From Streptococcus gallolyticus (GTDB taxonomy: Bacteria; Bacillota; Bacilli; Lactobacillales; Streptococcaceae), in the NCBI GenBank assembly GCA_019794795.1, contig JAIMFC010000005.1, positions 62,001 to 126,000 of the forward strand: a stretch of 64,000 bases of DNA. The letters are read 5' to 3'. Position 1 is the stretch's first letter. Each line of letters begins with the position of its first letter. Shown piece after piece: positions 9,555 through 16,671 of this stretch. Under the pieces are notes generated by a model. It searched no databases, had not been told where the DNA came from, and saw only the letters and a program-made list of their open reading frames with translations. Both the position numbers and the translations under genes were made by a program.

Positions 9555-9571
9555 AATGTCATATTGACATT
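9555..9571. promoter_or_regulatory. Operator 1 for the XRE repressor
   Basis: Perfect palindrome AATGTCA-TAT-TGACATT between the repressor start codon and the -35 box of the rightward promoter. Its core TGTCATATTGACA matches operator 2 at 8 of 10 arm and spacer positions with identical spacing. Confidence 0.7.
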
Positions 9572-9577
9572 TTTTAG

Positions 9578-9606
9578 TTGACAAGTATTTCAAAGTGAAA
9601 TATAAT
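9578..9606 (+). promoter_or_regulatory. Consensus rightward promoter of the element
   Basis: Perfect TTGACA (9578-9583), a 17-base spacer and a perfect TATAAT (9601-9606). The spacer holds a small palindrome TTTCA-AAG-TGAAA. It should drive the rightward genes from 9785 on and is flanked by the two operators. Confidence 0.85.
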
Positions 9607-9611
9607 AGTTA

Positions 9612-9624
9612 TGTCGAAATGACA
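9612..9624. promoter_or_regulatory. Operator 2 for the XRE repressor
   Basis: TGTCGAAATGACA covers the expected transcription start of the rightward promoter (about 9613). The half sites TGTC and GACA and the 5-base gap are the same as in operator 1; centres are 55 bp apart. Confidence 0.65.
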
Positions 9625-9683
9625 TTAAACTAATTATACCAAACCATTCTATGATTTGGCAAGAGAAAGAGAGGTAACTGTCT

Positions 9684-9754
9684 ATGATTGTATGAAAAAA
9701 GTCTTTGAAAAACACCAATCCCTCAAAGACTTTACAAAAAATATTGTAGTTTGA
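9684..9754 (+). other. Leader with two mini-ORFs and an 11-bp hairpin
   Basis: Between the rightward promoter and the first gene lies ATG-ATT-GTA-TGA (9684-9695), overlapping the ATG (9692) of a 20-codon frame MKKVFEKHQSLKDFTKNIVV that ends at 9754. An AGAGAGG motif stands 10 bases before the first ATG. The 20-codon frame contains a perfect 11-bp stem (AAAGTCTTTGA 9698-9708 pairing with 9723-9733, 14-base loop). This could be an attenuation-type leader or a translated leader peptide; expression is not shown by sequence. Confidence 0.35.
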
Positions 9755-9784
9755 TTATACCATAATTTTAGCGAAAAAGGAGGT

Positions 9785-10282
9785 ATGATTTTGGATATTC
9801 ATGAGTTAGTATCAAGGGTTGACGGATTGAATTCTGTTTCAACAGCTAAAAATTGGATAACTATGATAAAAGACATAAGTGGTCATGAATTCACTATAAG
9901 TAAGTTTGCGGTTGGTCGTAACCGAAAAGGGAGATTGATTACTAACAAAGGATATGACTTTTCACTTGATGATGTAGATGATTTTCAAAGTATAGCTGAT
10001 AAAAAGGCTGAAATGGGCCTGAAAAAGGCTATAGAGAGTGTTTATTGGAATCAGTGGGAAGAAGAGAAGTGGGAGTCAGATAGAGCTATAAAGAGCTTAG
10101 AAAGCAGGTATAAAGTGCTATCTGAAAACTATAACTCACTATCTAAGCTTGTACTAGATTTAAAGCGAGACAGAGACTTAATGCAAAAGCAGGTGGTAAG
10201 TCTGCGAGATAGTATAAAAACAATAGAGGAGTGGCAAAAAGGATTGCCTTTCAACCTTGGTAAAAATAAGTCCGGCAAATAG
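9785..10282 (+). CDS. Unrecognised element protein with N-terminal DNA-binding-like region and coiled coil
   Basis: A 165-residue, highly charged protein. Residues about 15-75 (STAKNWITMIKDISGHEF then SLDDVDDFQSIAD) resemble the MerR-like winged-helix segment of some phage and plasmid regulators; this is a weak visual resemblance. Residues about 95-152 form a heptad-like coiled coil (LESRYKVLSENYNSLSKLVL). It is preceded by AAGGAGG and is the first full gene after the repressor-controlled promoter. Its last base lies at the edge of a large inverted repeat (10282-10328), so its 3' end abuts the putative origin region. It could be a partition, origin-binding or regulatory protein. Confidence 0.7.
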   Translation: MILDIHELVSRVDGLNSVSTAKNWITMIKDISGHEFTISKFAVGRNRKGRLITNKGYDFSLDDVDDFQSIADKKAEMGLKKAIESVYWNQWEEEKWESDRAIKSLESRYKVLSENYNSLSKLVLDLKRDRDLMQKQVVSLRDSIKTIEEWQKGLPFNLGKNKSGK

Positions 10283-10328
10283 ATTTTTTTCGGTCACGCC
10301 CACAAGAGGGTGCGGACCGAAAAAAATC
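10282..10328. repeat. Large perfect inverted repeat upstream of the relaxase genes
   Basis: Arms 10282-10295 (GATTTTTTTCGGTC) and 10315-10328 are exact reverse complements (14 bp) around a 19-base GC-rich loop, which can itself pair partly (CACGCCC with GGGTGCG). It begins at the last base of the preceding gene. It may act as a terminator, but the A/T tracts lie inside the stem, and its place beside an oriT-like hairpin suggests an origin or relaxase/accessory-protein binding structure. Confidence 0.6.
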
Positions 10329-10361
10329 GTAAGTGCAGACGGACAATTTTTGCCAAGATTG

Positions 10362-10395
10362 TGAAATCCCGCCCCCCCTAATAGGCGGGTGCTAC
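10362..10395. other. Candidate origin of transfer (oriT/nic) of Tn916/ICEBs1 type
   Basis: A hairpin CCCGCC (10368-10373), 10-base loop ending CTAATA, and GGCGGG (10384-10389), followed by T. As I remember them, the oriT nic regions of Tn916 and ICEBs1 have the same architecture: 6-bp C/G arms, a 10-base loop ending CTAACA, then T. It lies 0.6 kb upstream of a relaxase gene of the same family. The whole stretch 10283-10567 has no gene; it holds this hairpin, the large inverted repeat and the ribosome-binding site of the next gene. Confidence 0.6.
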
Positions 10396-10567
10396 CTACA
10401 CAAAAAGTGGGTTGAGGCCTTGCGGTTGCTACATTCTTAGCGATTTTATCCATCAAATGCCTATTGTCCTTAGAGCCACAAGGGTTTAACATAGTTTTCA
10501 TGTAGGTAGAAAAAAGATAAAAACTTTGTGAAATTTTGATTTTAACTAAAGAAAAGGAGCATAAAAT

Positions 10568-11032
10568 ATGCAAAAATTTAATATTACAGACGAGAAGTTC
10601 CCAATGACCGAATTGGTATTGGACATCAATCAATTTGAATTACCACAAGTATGGCGAGCTGATTTTTCAAAAGCACAAGTCAACAATGTAGTAGAATATG
10701 TTAATGGACAACGTAACGTGTTAGAGAGTATTGCTAATATCATTGTACCAGCATTTGATGATGCAGTTATTTCAGCGTTGGAAAAATTAAATGTTTCGGT
10801 TAGTTCATTGAAAGATACTGAAATTGAATTTTCAGGGGATTTTATCAATATCCAAAAACAAATTGAACTTGAAAAATTTGCAAAAATCAAGCTTGTAAAA
10901 CCACAAATCAAACTAAAATCAGAAGTGGTAAACAAACAAATTTTTCGTTCCGATAATAAATGGGCTTCAGTACGAGCAATTAACTCTATAAAAATTGTTG
11001 CTGAGAGTATGCAACTAGTTGCTGATGAATAA
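10568..11032 (+). CDS. Hypothetical element protein between oriT and relaxase
   Basis: A 154-residue soluble protein of unrecognised family. It has no signal peptide or membrane segment; composition is mixed acidic/hydrophobic with a Lys-rich part near residues 90-125 (LEKFAKIKLVKPQIKLKS). An AAAAGGAG ribosome-binding site precedes the ATG. Its end overlaps the relaxase start by 8 bases, which implies coupled expression with the relaxase. Its position directly between the oriT-like region and the relaxase suggests an accessory role in origin processing; this is inference from context only. Confidence 0.75.
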   Translation: MQKFNITDEKFPMTELVLDINQFELPQVWRADFSKAQVNNVVEYVNGQRNVLESIANIIVPAFDDAVISALEKLNVSVSSLKDTEIEFSGDFINIQKQIELEKFAKIKLVKPQIKLKSEVVNKQIFRSDNKWASVRAINSIKIVAESMQLVADE

Positions 11033-12071
11033 TACAGTCACTTATGACTGGGTTGCTAGCACTGTTAAGCCAAGATATGAAAGTTCGACAAGTTCTGTAA
11101 AATATGTCATCGAAAATATATTAAAACTTGACTTTAACGACTTTATATTGAATTCGTACGGTATAAATCGATACAGTTATCACTATGCTTTTGCGGATAT
11201 AAAAGTTTACTTTTCATTGATTGATGTGGATATCATTTCAGAAAAAATGGGAGTCTTTATTGAAATGAGAGGAACAGGGTGCCGACAGTACGAAGAATAT
11301 ATGGACGGAGAGGGGAACAACTGGACTGAACTATTTATTCGATTGTTGGAAGAAAATGCTCATTTTACAAGGATAGACATTGCTAATGATATTTACGATA
11401 ACGCTTTAGAGGTTCAAAAATTATATAGATGTTCTAAAGAGGGGCTTTGCGTAACTCGTTCAAGAAAAGGGGAGTATCACGAAAGTTTTGAATTAGAGAA
11501 TGGAGAGATTGTCGGAGAAACAGTCAATTTTGGACAAAAAGGTGGAGATGGACTTCAATGGGGAGTATATAATAAAGCGCTGGAGCAGACTAACTCAAAT
11601 CTGAAAGATTGGGTTAGATCTGAACTACGCTTGTTTGGACAGAAATCAAACGAGATTGCAAAACTTATTGTATCTAGAGAACCTTTAGAAGAAATATTTT
11701 TTGAAGTACTCAGCGCACATTTTCGTTTTGTTGTACCAAGTAACAAATCAAATGACAATAATCGGTGGAGAAGACCAAATGTTAAATGGTGGGATGACTA
11801 CCTCGGTACTAAAAAACAAACAAAGTTAGAAGTTGAGCGTAAAAAAAGAACACTAGAGGGGACTAGGAAATTTATTGAAAAACAAAGTGCTCGCTCATTG
11901 GCTATGGTATTTGAAAGTCAAAAGCTAGCGTTTGGAGAAGAAAAAGCTTTTGACTATCTGGCTAAATTACTCGAAGAGGGTAGCAATAAGTTGACAGTAA
12001 GTGATATTACACAAATTGAACAGTTTGCAGTCGAGCAAAATAGTTCTAGTGACTGGGGTCAAAGATATTAA
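11025..12071 (+). CDS. Rep_trans-family replication initiator / MOBT-type relaxase
   Basis: A 348-residue protein of the replication initiation factor family (PF02486), to which Tn916 Orf20 and ICEBs1 NicK belong. The diagnostic segment HFTRIDIAND is at about residues 113-122. A tyrosine-containing VYNKALEQ segment and the RSELRLFG motif lie around residues 185-202, as in the family. It should nick the element origin for rolling-circle replication and, with a helper, for conjugative mobilization. An upstream TTG (11019) is possible, but the ATG at 11025 overlapping the previous stop (ATGAATAA) is the better start. The DUF3173 gene follows after 12 bases. Confidence 0.85.
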   Translation: MNNTVTYDWVASTVKPRYESSTSSVKYVIENILKLDFNDFILNSYGINRYSYHYAFADIKVYFSLIDVDIISEKMGVFIEMRGTGCRQYEEYMDGEGNNWTELFIRLLEENAHFTRIDIANDIYDNALEVQKLYRCSKEGLCVTRSRKGEYHESFELENGEIVGETVNFGQKGGDGLQWGVYNKALEQTNSNLKDWVRSELRLFGQKSNEIAKLIVSREPLEEIFFEVLSAHFRFVVPSNKSNDNNRWRRPNVKWWDDYLGTKKQTKLEVERKKRTLEGTRKFIEKQSARSLAMVFESQKLAFGEEKAFDYLAKLLEEGSNKLTVSDITQIEQFAVEQNSSSDWGQRY

Positions 12072-12083
12072 AGGAGAAATAAA

Positions 12084-12302
12084 ATGTTTGTAGTTAAAAA
12101 TGATTTGAAAAAATTAGGTTTCAGTGACTGGCAAGCTATGATGTTGGTTAAGCAAGCTAAGACAAAATTGGCTAGTCAAGGATTGACCTGGTATGAAAGC
12201 AAGGGATTAGGTCGTGTGCCGTTGGAAACAGTTGAAGAAATTTTAGGGGTTAATATTGACCCTGCTCAACTTGGGCTAGAAAACGTGTCACAACATGCCT
12301 AA
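12084..12302 (+). CDS. DUF3173 domain protein, probable excisionase-like partner of the integrase
   Basis: A 72-residue basic protein. The segment LKKLGFSDWQAMMLVKQAK followed by GLGRVPLETVEEILG is the DUF3173 pattern that regularly precedes tyrosine integrases in streptococcal ICEs and IMEs. It overlaps the integrase start by 8 bases, so the two are translationally coupled. A small winged-helix, excisionase-like role is inferred from size and position. An AAAGGAG ribosome-binding site is present. Confidence 0.8.
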   Translation: MFVVKNDLKKLGFSDWQAMMLVKQAKTKLASQGLTWYESKGLGRVPLETVEEILGVNIDPAQLGLENVSQHA

Positions 12303-13485
12303 GGTATCAAATGTCTATCCTATGTCTAATGGGACGTTCAGAGCGTCCGTATCGCTTGGTTTTGACCCTATAACAGGTAAAAGGATTCAGAAGTTCAAAA
12401 ATGGCTTTAAAACGCAAAAAGAAGCCCAAGAATGGCGAATGCGTATGCTTGCTGACTTTGGTAAGGGGGCTATTTCCTCAAATAGCAGTATGACATTTCA
12501 AAAATTTCTTGAAGACTACTTTATATTAGATTATAAAAGCAAGGTCAGACAGCGTACTTTTGATATGTCGCTGTCAAAATTTAGACGTCTATCAAGATTT
12601 CACAACATGAAGCTTTCAGATATTAAAGCCCCTCATGTTAAACAATGGCAAAATGCCTTGTTTGAAGAGGGGCTGTCTAATAATTATATTCGTTCTGTTC
12701 ATCAAATATTACAACAAGTCTTTGATTTGGCAGTAAGATTGGGTATGTTGCCAAGCAACGTGGCAAAAATAGTTGGAAATGTAAAGAAAGAAAAGCCTAA
12801 AGGGGATTTTTGGACGGTTGAAGAATTTCAGCAATTTATTTCAACATTTGATAAGAGCGATTTATATAGTTTGATGTATTTTTCAACATTTTGGTTTTTC
12901 TTCATGACTGGAGTTCGCACTAGCGAGTTACAAGGCATTGAATGGAACAAGATTGACTGGGAATACGGAACAGTCTTGGTTGATAAATCTGTATATTATA
13001 AAAGCCAAAAAGAGTGGTATCTGACAGAGCCTAAAACACAGTCCAGCATTAGACTGATTTATCTTGATGATGATACTCTTAATGTCTTGAAAGAATGGCG
13101 AAAGGCACAATCACAAATAGGGAACTTTCGGTTTGTGTTTACTGTCTCAGATAGTCCAATTATCAAATCTACACTAAAGAGAGTTCTGCAAAGGCATAGT
13201 GATTATGCAGGAGTTAAGTCTATCAGAGTACACGATTAAAGACATTCTCATGCCAGTTTTATGCTCTATTTAGGTATGAATGACCTTGAAATGCAAAATC
13301 GCTTAGGACATGCTGATATTAAGACGACCCTTGGAACGTATTCTCATTTAAGACCCACTGCCATGAAAGGAGTAGCAGAACGCATGACTGGTAAAATACA
13401 GGTATCTGCTGATAATGTTTACCAAAGCAAATTTAATGGTAATCAGCATACAGCAAAATACCAATCCAAAGTTATATCTGACTAG
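12295..13485 (+). pseudogene. int: Tyrosine integrase of the element, interrupted by an in-frame ochre stop
   Basis: A phage/Tn916-type integrase that would be 396 residues. An N-terminal arm-binding domain (about 1-60), a SAM-like core-binding domain (about 65-160) and the catalytic domain are present. The first catalytic Arg is in TGVRTSELQG, and LGH and the Tyr in LGTYSHL remain downstream. The codon after HD in the HDLRH motif is TAA (13237-13239) where TTA (Leu) is expected; the frame then continues unchanged to the natural stop at 13485. The truncated 314-residue product lacks His, Arg and the nucleophile Tyr, so it should be inactive. Confidence 0.85.
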
Positions 13486-13515
13486 CAAAGTCTGTCTGAT
13501 AAAACTTTGGATTCC

Positions 13516-13548
13516 TACGGCAAAAAAATTGAATTTTGCCGTATTTTT
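13516..13548 (+). terminator. Terminator after the integrase gene
   Basis: Perfect 10-bp stem TACGGCAAAA / TTTTGCCGTA with an 8-base loop, followed by TTTTTC, 31 bases after the integrase stop. It overlaps the -35 box and spacer of the next promoter. Confidence 0.85.
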
Positions 13549-13557
13549 CTTTATAAT
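13529..13557 (+). promoter_or_regulatory. Promoter of the 57-residue protein gene
   Basis: TTGAAT (13529-13534), a 17-base spacer and TATAAT (13552-13557). The -35 box and spacer are built from the loop and 3' arm of the integrase terminator. Confidence 0.75.
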
Positions 13558-13580
13558 CGCTATGATTGGGGGTAGATTTT

Positions 13581-13754
13581 ATGGTTATTCCAACAAAAAA
13601 TATAGATGATTTATTTGACGATGGTGATTATATGACTGAAGAAGAATTTTTGCAGTCATATGAGTATGTAGAAACTATTGACGGAATTGAACATTGGCAA
13701 CTTAAACCAGATGTTCTTGCACAAATTAAACAAGAATATGGTATTACAGATTAG
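13581..13754 (+). CDS. Small acidic protein encoded at the right end of the element
   Basis: A 57-residue, strongly acidic protein (start MVIPTKNIDDLFDDGD) without signal peptide or membrane helix; no family recognised. The ATG at 13581 is chosen because GGGGG lies 8 bases upstream and the promoter start point would be about 13564. A separate strong promoter means it is expressed apart from the repressor-controlled genes, like a cargo or maintenance gene. The shape recalls small antitoxins or anti-restriction proteins, but no toxin partner lies beside it. Confidence 0.65.
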   Translation: MVIPTKNIDDLFDDGDYMTEEEFLQSYEYVETIDGIEHWQLKPDVLAQIKQEYGITD

Positions 13755-13763
13755 TTTTAATTT

Positions 13764-13784
13764 TTTGTTGCTAAATTGTTGTTA
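13764..13784. repeat. Right candidate integrase arm-type site
   Basis: A 21-base segment with TTTGTTG and ATTGTTGTTA, 19 of 21 identical and in the same orientation as 9101-9121. It lies 57 bp inside the right attachment core. Tyrosine integrases of the Tn916/lambda kind bind such direct arm repeats with their N-terminal domain. Confidence 0.45.
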
Positions 13785-13794
13785 AAGTAAAAAT

Positions 13795-13828
13795 AAAAAG
13801 GTTTAAAACGTTGATTTTAAGCCTTTTT
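13795..13828. terminator. Bidirectional terminator between the element end and guaA
   Basis: AAAAAGG-T-TTAAAA pairing with TTTTAA-G-CCTTTTTT around a 6-base loop; one position is a U-G wobble on the + transcript. T tracts on both sides let it serve the small protein gene and guaA. It lies inside the element, so guaA now uses an element-borne terminator. Confidence 0.75.
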
Positions 13829-13835
13829 TGAGTTA

Positions 13836-13853
13836 TTAACACTATTCCCACTC
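13836..13853. repeat. Right attachment site of the guaA element
   Basis: TTAACACTATTCCCACTC. Bases 13842-13853 are the last four codons of guaA (Glu-Trp-Glu-stop). It pairs with the left copy at 8992-9009. Confidence 0.85.
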
Positions 13854-15392
13854 AACAGTTGCAGGTGGTTTACTTGTAATATCGTAGACGATGCGGTTAA
13901 CATGGTCAACTTCGTTTACGATACGAGTAGAGATTTTCTTGAGGACATCCCATGGAAGTTGAGCAAAGTCAGCTGTCATTCCATCAATAGAAGTAATAGC
14001 ACGGATAGCGATAGTGTAGTCGTAAGTACGGCCATCCCCCATAACACCAACTGAACGAACACCAGTATTTACTGTGAAATATTGCCATACATCACGGTCG
14101 AGACCTGCTTTAGCAATCTCTTCGCGGAGGATAGCATCTGATTCACGAACGGTTTCGAGTTTCTCTTCAGTGATTTCGCCCATAACACGGATTGCAAGGC
14201 CTGGTCCTGGGAATGGTTGGCGCCATACGACTTCGTCAGGCATTCCAAGAGCAGTACCAAGTGCACGAACTTCATCTTTAAAGAGGGTGTTAAGTGGTTC
14301 AATCAATTCAAATTGCATGTCTTCTGGAAGACCACCAACGTTGTGGTGTGATTTAATCGTTTGAGCAGTTTCAGTACCTGATTCGATAATGTCAGTGTAA
14401 AGGGTTCCTTGTGCAAGGAAATCTACACCTTTGAGTTTGCTTGCTTCGTCATCAAAGACATAAACAAACTCGTTACCAATGATTTTACGTTTTTTCTCAG
14501 GGTCATCAACGCCAGCAAGTAAGTCTAAGAAACGTTGCGTTGCATCAACACGGATGATATTTAGTCCGAAACGACCACCAAGCATATCCATAACTTGGTC
14601 ACCTTCGTTTTTACGGAGAAGACCGTGGTCAACGAAGATACATGTCAATTGGTCACCGATAGCACGCTGAAGGAGTACCCCAACAACTGATGAGTCAACA
14701 CCACCTGAAAGACCAAGAAGGACTTTACGATCGCCAACTGTTTCACGGATTTTAGCAATTTCCATTTCAATGAAGTTGTCCATTGACCAGTCACCGCGTC
14801 CGCCACAGATATTGATAGCGAAGTTTTTCAACATGTCATTTCCGTAAATAGAGTGACGTACTTCAGGGTGGAATTGGATACCGTAGAAGTTTTTCTCAGT
14901 ATTTTCCATAGCTGCAAATGGACAGTCCACAGAGTCACCAACAAGGTGGAAACCTTCAGGAATTTCAGTTACAGCATCACCGTGGCTCATCAATACCAAT
15001 TGTTCTTCAGGAGTACCTGCAAAAAGTGCTGATTCTGCACGAAGACGAAGTGTAGATTGACCGTATTCACGGTTACCAGCTTCACCAGCAGGAACAACCT
15101 TACCACCAAGTGTGTGAGTGATCAGTTGCATACCATAGCAAATACCAAGGATTGGGATACCGAGTTCAAAAATTTCTTTATCAATACCGAATGCATTATC
15201 GGCATAAACTGAATTTGGACCACCTGAAAGAACGATACCGATAGGATTGATAGCACGAATTTCTTCGGCAGTAATCTTATGGCTCTTCAATTCAGAAAAT
15301 ACACCAAACTCACGGATACGACGGGCAATCAATTGGTTGTACTGGCTACCATAATCCAGAACAATAATCTTTTGAATGTCTTGAGTTGTCAT
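13842..15392 (-). CDS. guaA: GMP synthase (glutamine-hydrolysing)
   Basis: Converts XMP to GMP with glutamine and ATP in purine synthesis. The N-terminal class I amidotransferase has the nucleophile in GICYGMQL (about residues 83-90) and the His/Glu pair in FHPEV. The ATP-pyrophosphatase domain has the P-loop LSGGVDSSV (about 225-233), and the C-terminal dimerisation part ends PPATVEWE. The start MTTQDIQ at 15392 is preferred over the ATG at 15407, because AAAGGA lies just before it. The last codons form the insertion site of the neighbouring element and are kept intact. It is divergent from the GntR gene. Confidence 0.96.
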   Translation of the reverse strand: MTTQDIQKIIVLDYGSQYNQLIARRIREFGVFSELKSHKITAEEIRAINPIGIVLSGGPNSVYADNAFGIDKEIFELGIPILGICYGMQLITHTLGGKVVPAGEAGNREYGQSTLRLRAESALFAGTPEEQLVLMSHGDAVTEIPEGFHLVGDSVDCPFAAMENTEKNFYGIQFHPEVRHSIYGNDMLKNFAINICGGRGDWSMDNFIEMEIAKIRETVGDRKVLLGLSGGVDSSVVGVLLQRAIGDQLTCIFVDHGLLRKNEGDQVMDMLGGRFGLNIIRVDATQRFLDLLAGVDDPEKKRKIIGNEFVYVFDDEASKLKGVDFLAQGTLYTDIIESGTETAQTIKSHHNVGGLPEDMQFELIEPLNTLFKDEVRALGTALGMPDEVVWRQPFPGPGLAIRVMGEITEEKLETVRESDAILREEIAKAGLDRDVWQYFTVNTGVRSVGVMGDGRTYDYTIAIRAITSIDGMTADFAQLPWDVLKKISTRIVNEVDHVNRIVYDITSKPPATVEWE

Positions 15393-15525
15393 TTTTTTTC
15401 CTTTCATTCTGAAAATATTTCAGATATTACACTATATTTTAACACAAACGCGAACATTTTGCAGTAGGAATAGTCGAAAACCTAAAATTTTGGTAAAATA
15501 GGGGAAGAAGAAAACGGAGAGTACC

Positions 15526-16224
15526 ATGAAAGCAGCTTATATTACGATTCATGACAAAATAAAAGAAGAAATTGACGATCAGGTTTGGAAAATTGGTGAG
15601 CGGCTTCCTAGTGAGCGTGATTTAGCAGACCGTTTTGGTGTCAGCCGTATGACCCTCCGCCAAGCCATTACCTTATTGGTGGAAGAAGGAGTCCTACAGC
15701 GTAAGATCGGCTCGGGCACCTATGTAGCTAGTACCCGTGTACAAGAAAAAATGCGAGGAACAACTTCTTTTACAGAGATTGTTCATTCTCAAGGCAAGGC
15801 ACCATCGACTAAGCTTATTTCCTATCAAAAGAAACTAGCCAGTGAAACAGAGCGTCAACGGTTAGAATTGGGACCGAATGACCTGGTTATTCGCATGGAG
15901 CGGATCCGTTATGCGGATAATGTGCCGCTTGTTTTTGAGGTTGCCTCCATTCCTGAGAAATTGATTCGAAATTTCAATAGGACAGACATTACCAACCATT
16001 TTTTCAAAACCTTAGCAGATAATGGTTATGAAATCGGTAAAAGTCAGCAAACCATTTATGCTAAGACAGCTAGCGACCATGTTGCGGCCTACTTGGAGGT
16101 GGCAAAAGGCCATGCTATTCTTGCTTTGACACAGGTTTCTTACTTTACAGACGGTCAGCCTTTTGAATACGTTCGTAGTCAGTATGTTGGCGATCGATTT
16201 GAGTTTTATTTGGAAAATAATTGA
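15526..16224 (+). CDS. GntR family transcriptional regulator (HutC/UTRA subfamily)
   Basis: A 232-residue regulator. The winged helix-turn-helix is at about residues 5-70 ([19 protein letters not shown], then GSGTYV), and a UTRA ligand-binding domain at about 85-230. Family members sense sugar phosphates, fatty acids or amino acids; the ligand is unknown here. It is divergent from guaA with a 133-bp shared upstream region, so it may control guaA or itself. Its -10 is probably TAAAAT in TTTTGGTAAAATAGG (about 15488-15502). Confidence 0.92.
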   Translation: MKAAYITIHDKIKEEIDDQVWKIGERLPSERDLADRFGVSRMTLRQAITLLVEEGVLQRKIGSGTYVASTRVQEKMRGTTSFTEIVHSQGKAPSTKLISYQKKLASETERQRLELGPNDLVIRMERIRYADNVPLVFEVASIPEKLIRNFNRTDITNHFFKTLADNGYEIGKSQQTIYAKTASDHVAAYLEVAKGHAILALTQVSYFTDGQPFEYVRSQYVGDRFEFYLENN

Positions 16225-16230
16225 CATTTG

Positions 16231-16252
16231 TTACATAATATTATTTATGCAA
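16231..16252. repeat. Terminus palindrome copy A
   Basis: TTACATAATAT followed by TATTTATGCAA, seven bases after the GntR stop. It is the most divergent of four copies, with three differences from the consensus over 22 bases. Confidence 0.5.
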
Positions 16253-16315
16253 CTGTTTTTGATCGTCAGAAATTTTTCCTACTAAAAATCACTAAAATAT
16301 GGTAAAATAAGCTTT

Positions 16316-16648
16316 ATGGAAATTGAAAAAACCAATCGAATGAATGCTCTGTTTGAGTTCTACGCAGCGCTTCTGACCGACAAACAAATGAATTATATTG
16401 AGCTCTATTATGCGGATGATTACAGTCTAGCAGAGATCGCTGAAGAATTTCACGTCAGTCGTCAAGCTGTCTACGACAACATCAAGCGAACTGAGAAAAT
16501 TTTAGAAGATTACGAAATGAAATTGCACATGTACTCAGACTACATTGTGCGGAGTCAAATATTTGATAAACTGACTGAAAAATATGCTGATGATGTGTTT
16601 TTGCAGGAACAAATCGCTATTTTATCAAGCATTGATAATCGAGACTAA
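16316..16648 (+). CDS. ylxM: YlxM family DNA-binding protein, SRP-associated
   Basis: A 110-residue sigma70-region-4-like helix-turn-helix protein ([21 protein letters not shown] at about residues 38-58, given here as a split motif around [18 protein letters not shown]). YlxM proteins are encoded next to ffh and stimulate SRP GTPase activity or assembly. The 23-bp gap to ffh indicates one operon. A TGGTAAAATAA -10-like element lies just upstream (about 16300-16310), giving a very short leader. Confidence 0.93.
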   Translation: MEIEKTNRMNALFEFYAALLTDKQMNYIELYYADDYSLAEIAEEFHVSRQAVYDNIKRTEKILEDYEMKLHMYSDYIVRSQIFDKLTEKYADDVFLQEQIAILSSIDNRD

Positions 16649-16671
16649 ACATTAGAAGGAAAAGAGAAAAT

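Larger units (their letters stand above)
8992..13853. mobile_element. Integrative (mobilizable) element of about 4.84 kb inserted at the 3' end of guaA
   Basis: The element is bounded by an 18-bp direct repeat (8992-9009 and 13836-13853, one mismatch), the right copy of which contains the guaA stop codon. Inside, in order: XRE repressor (-), operators and promoter, leader, coiled-coil protein, oriT-like hairpin, unknown protein, Rep_trans relaxase, DUF3173 protein, tyrosine integrase (broken) and a small acidic protein with its own promoter. There is no coupling protein, type IV secretion gene or capsid gene, so it would depend on a helper ICE for transfer. guaA stays intact because the insertion restores its last codons. 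Streptococcal ICEs and IMEs are known to use the guaA 3' end. Confidence 0.85.

Noticed and set aside
10178..10633. A 151-codon leftward open frame across the putative oriT region
   Set aside because: It overlaps two rightward genes and the hairpins, has no ribosome-binding site and a non-protein-like composition.
13261..13485. A separate small gene starting at the ATG at 13261
   Set aside because: It is the C-terminal end of the interrupted integrase in the same frame, and no ribosome-binding site precedes the ATG.
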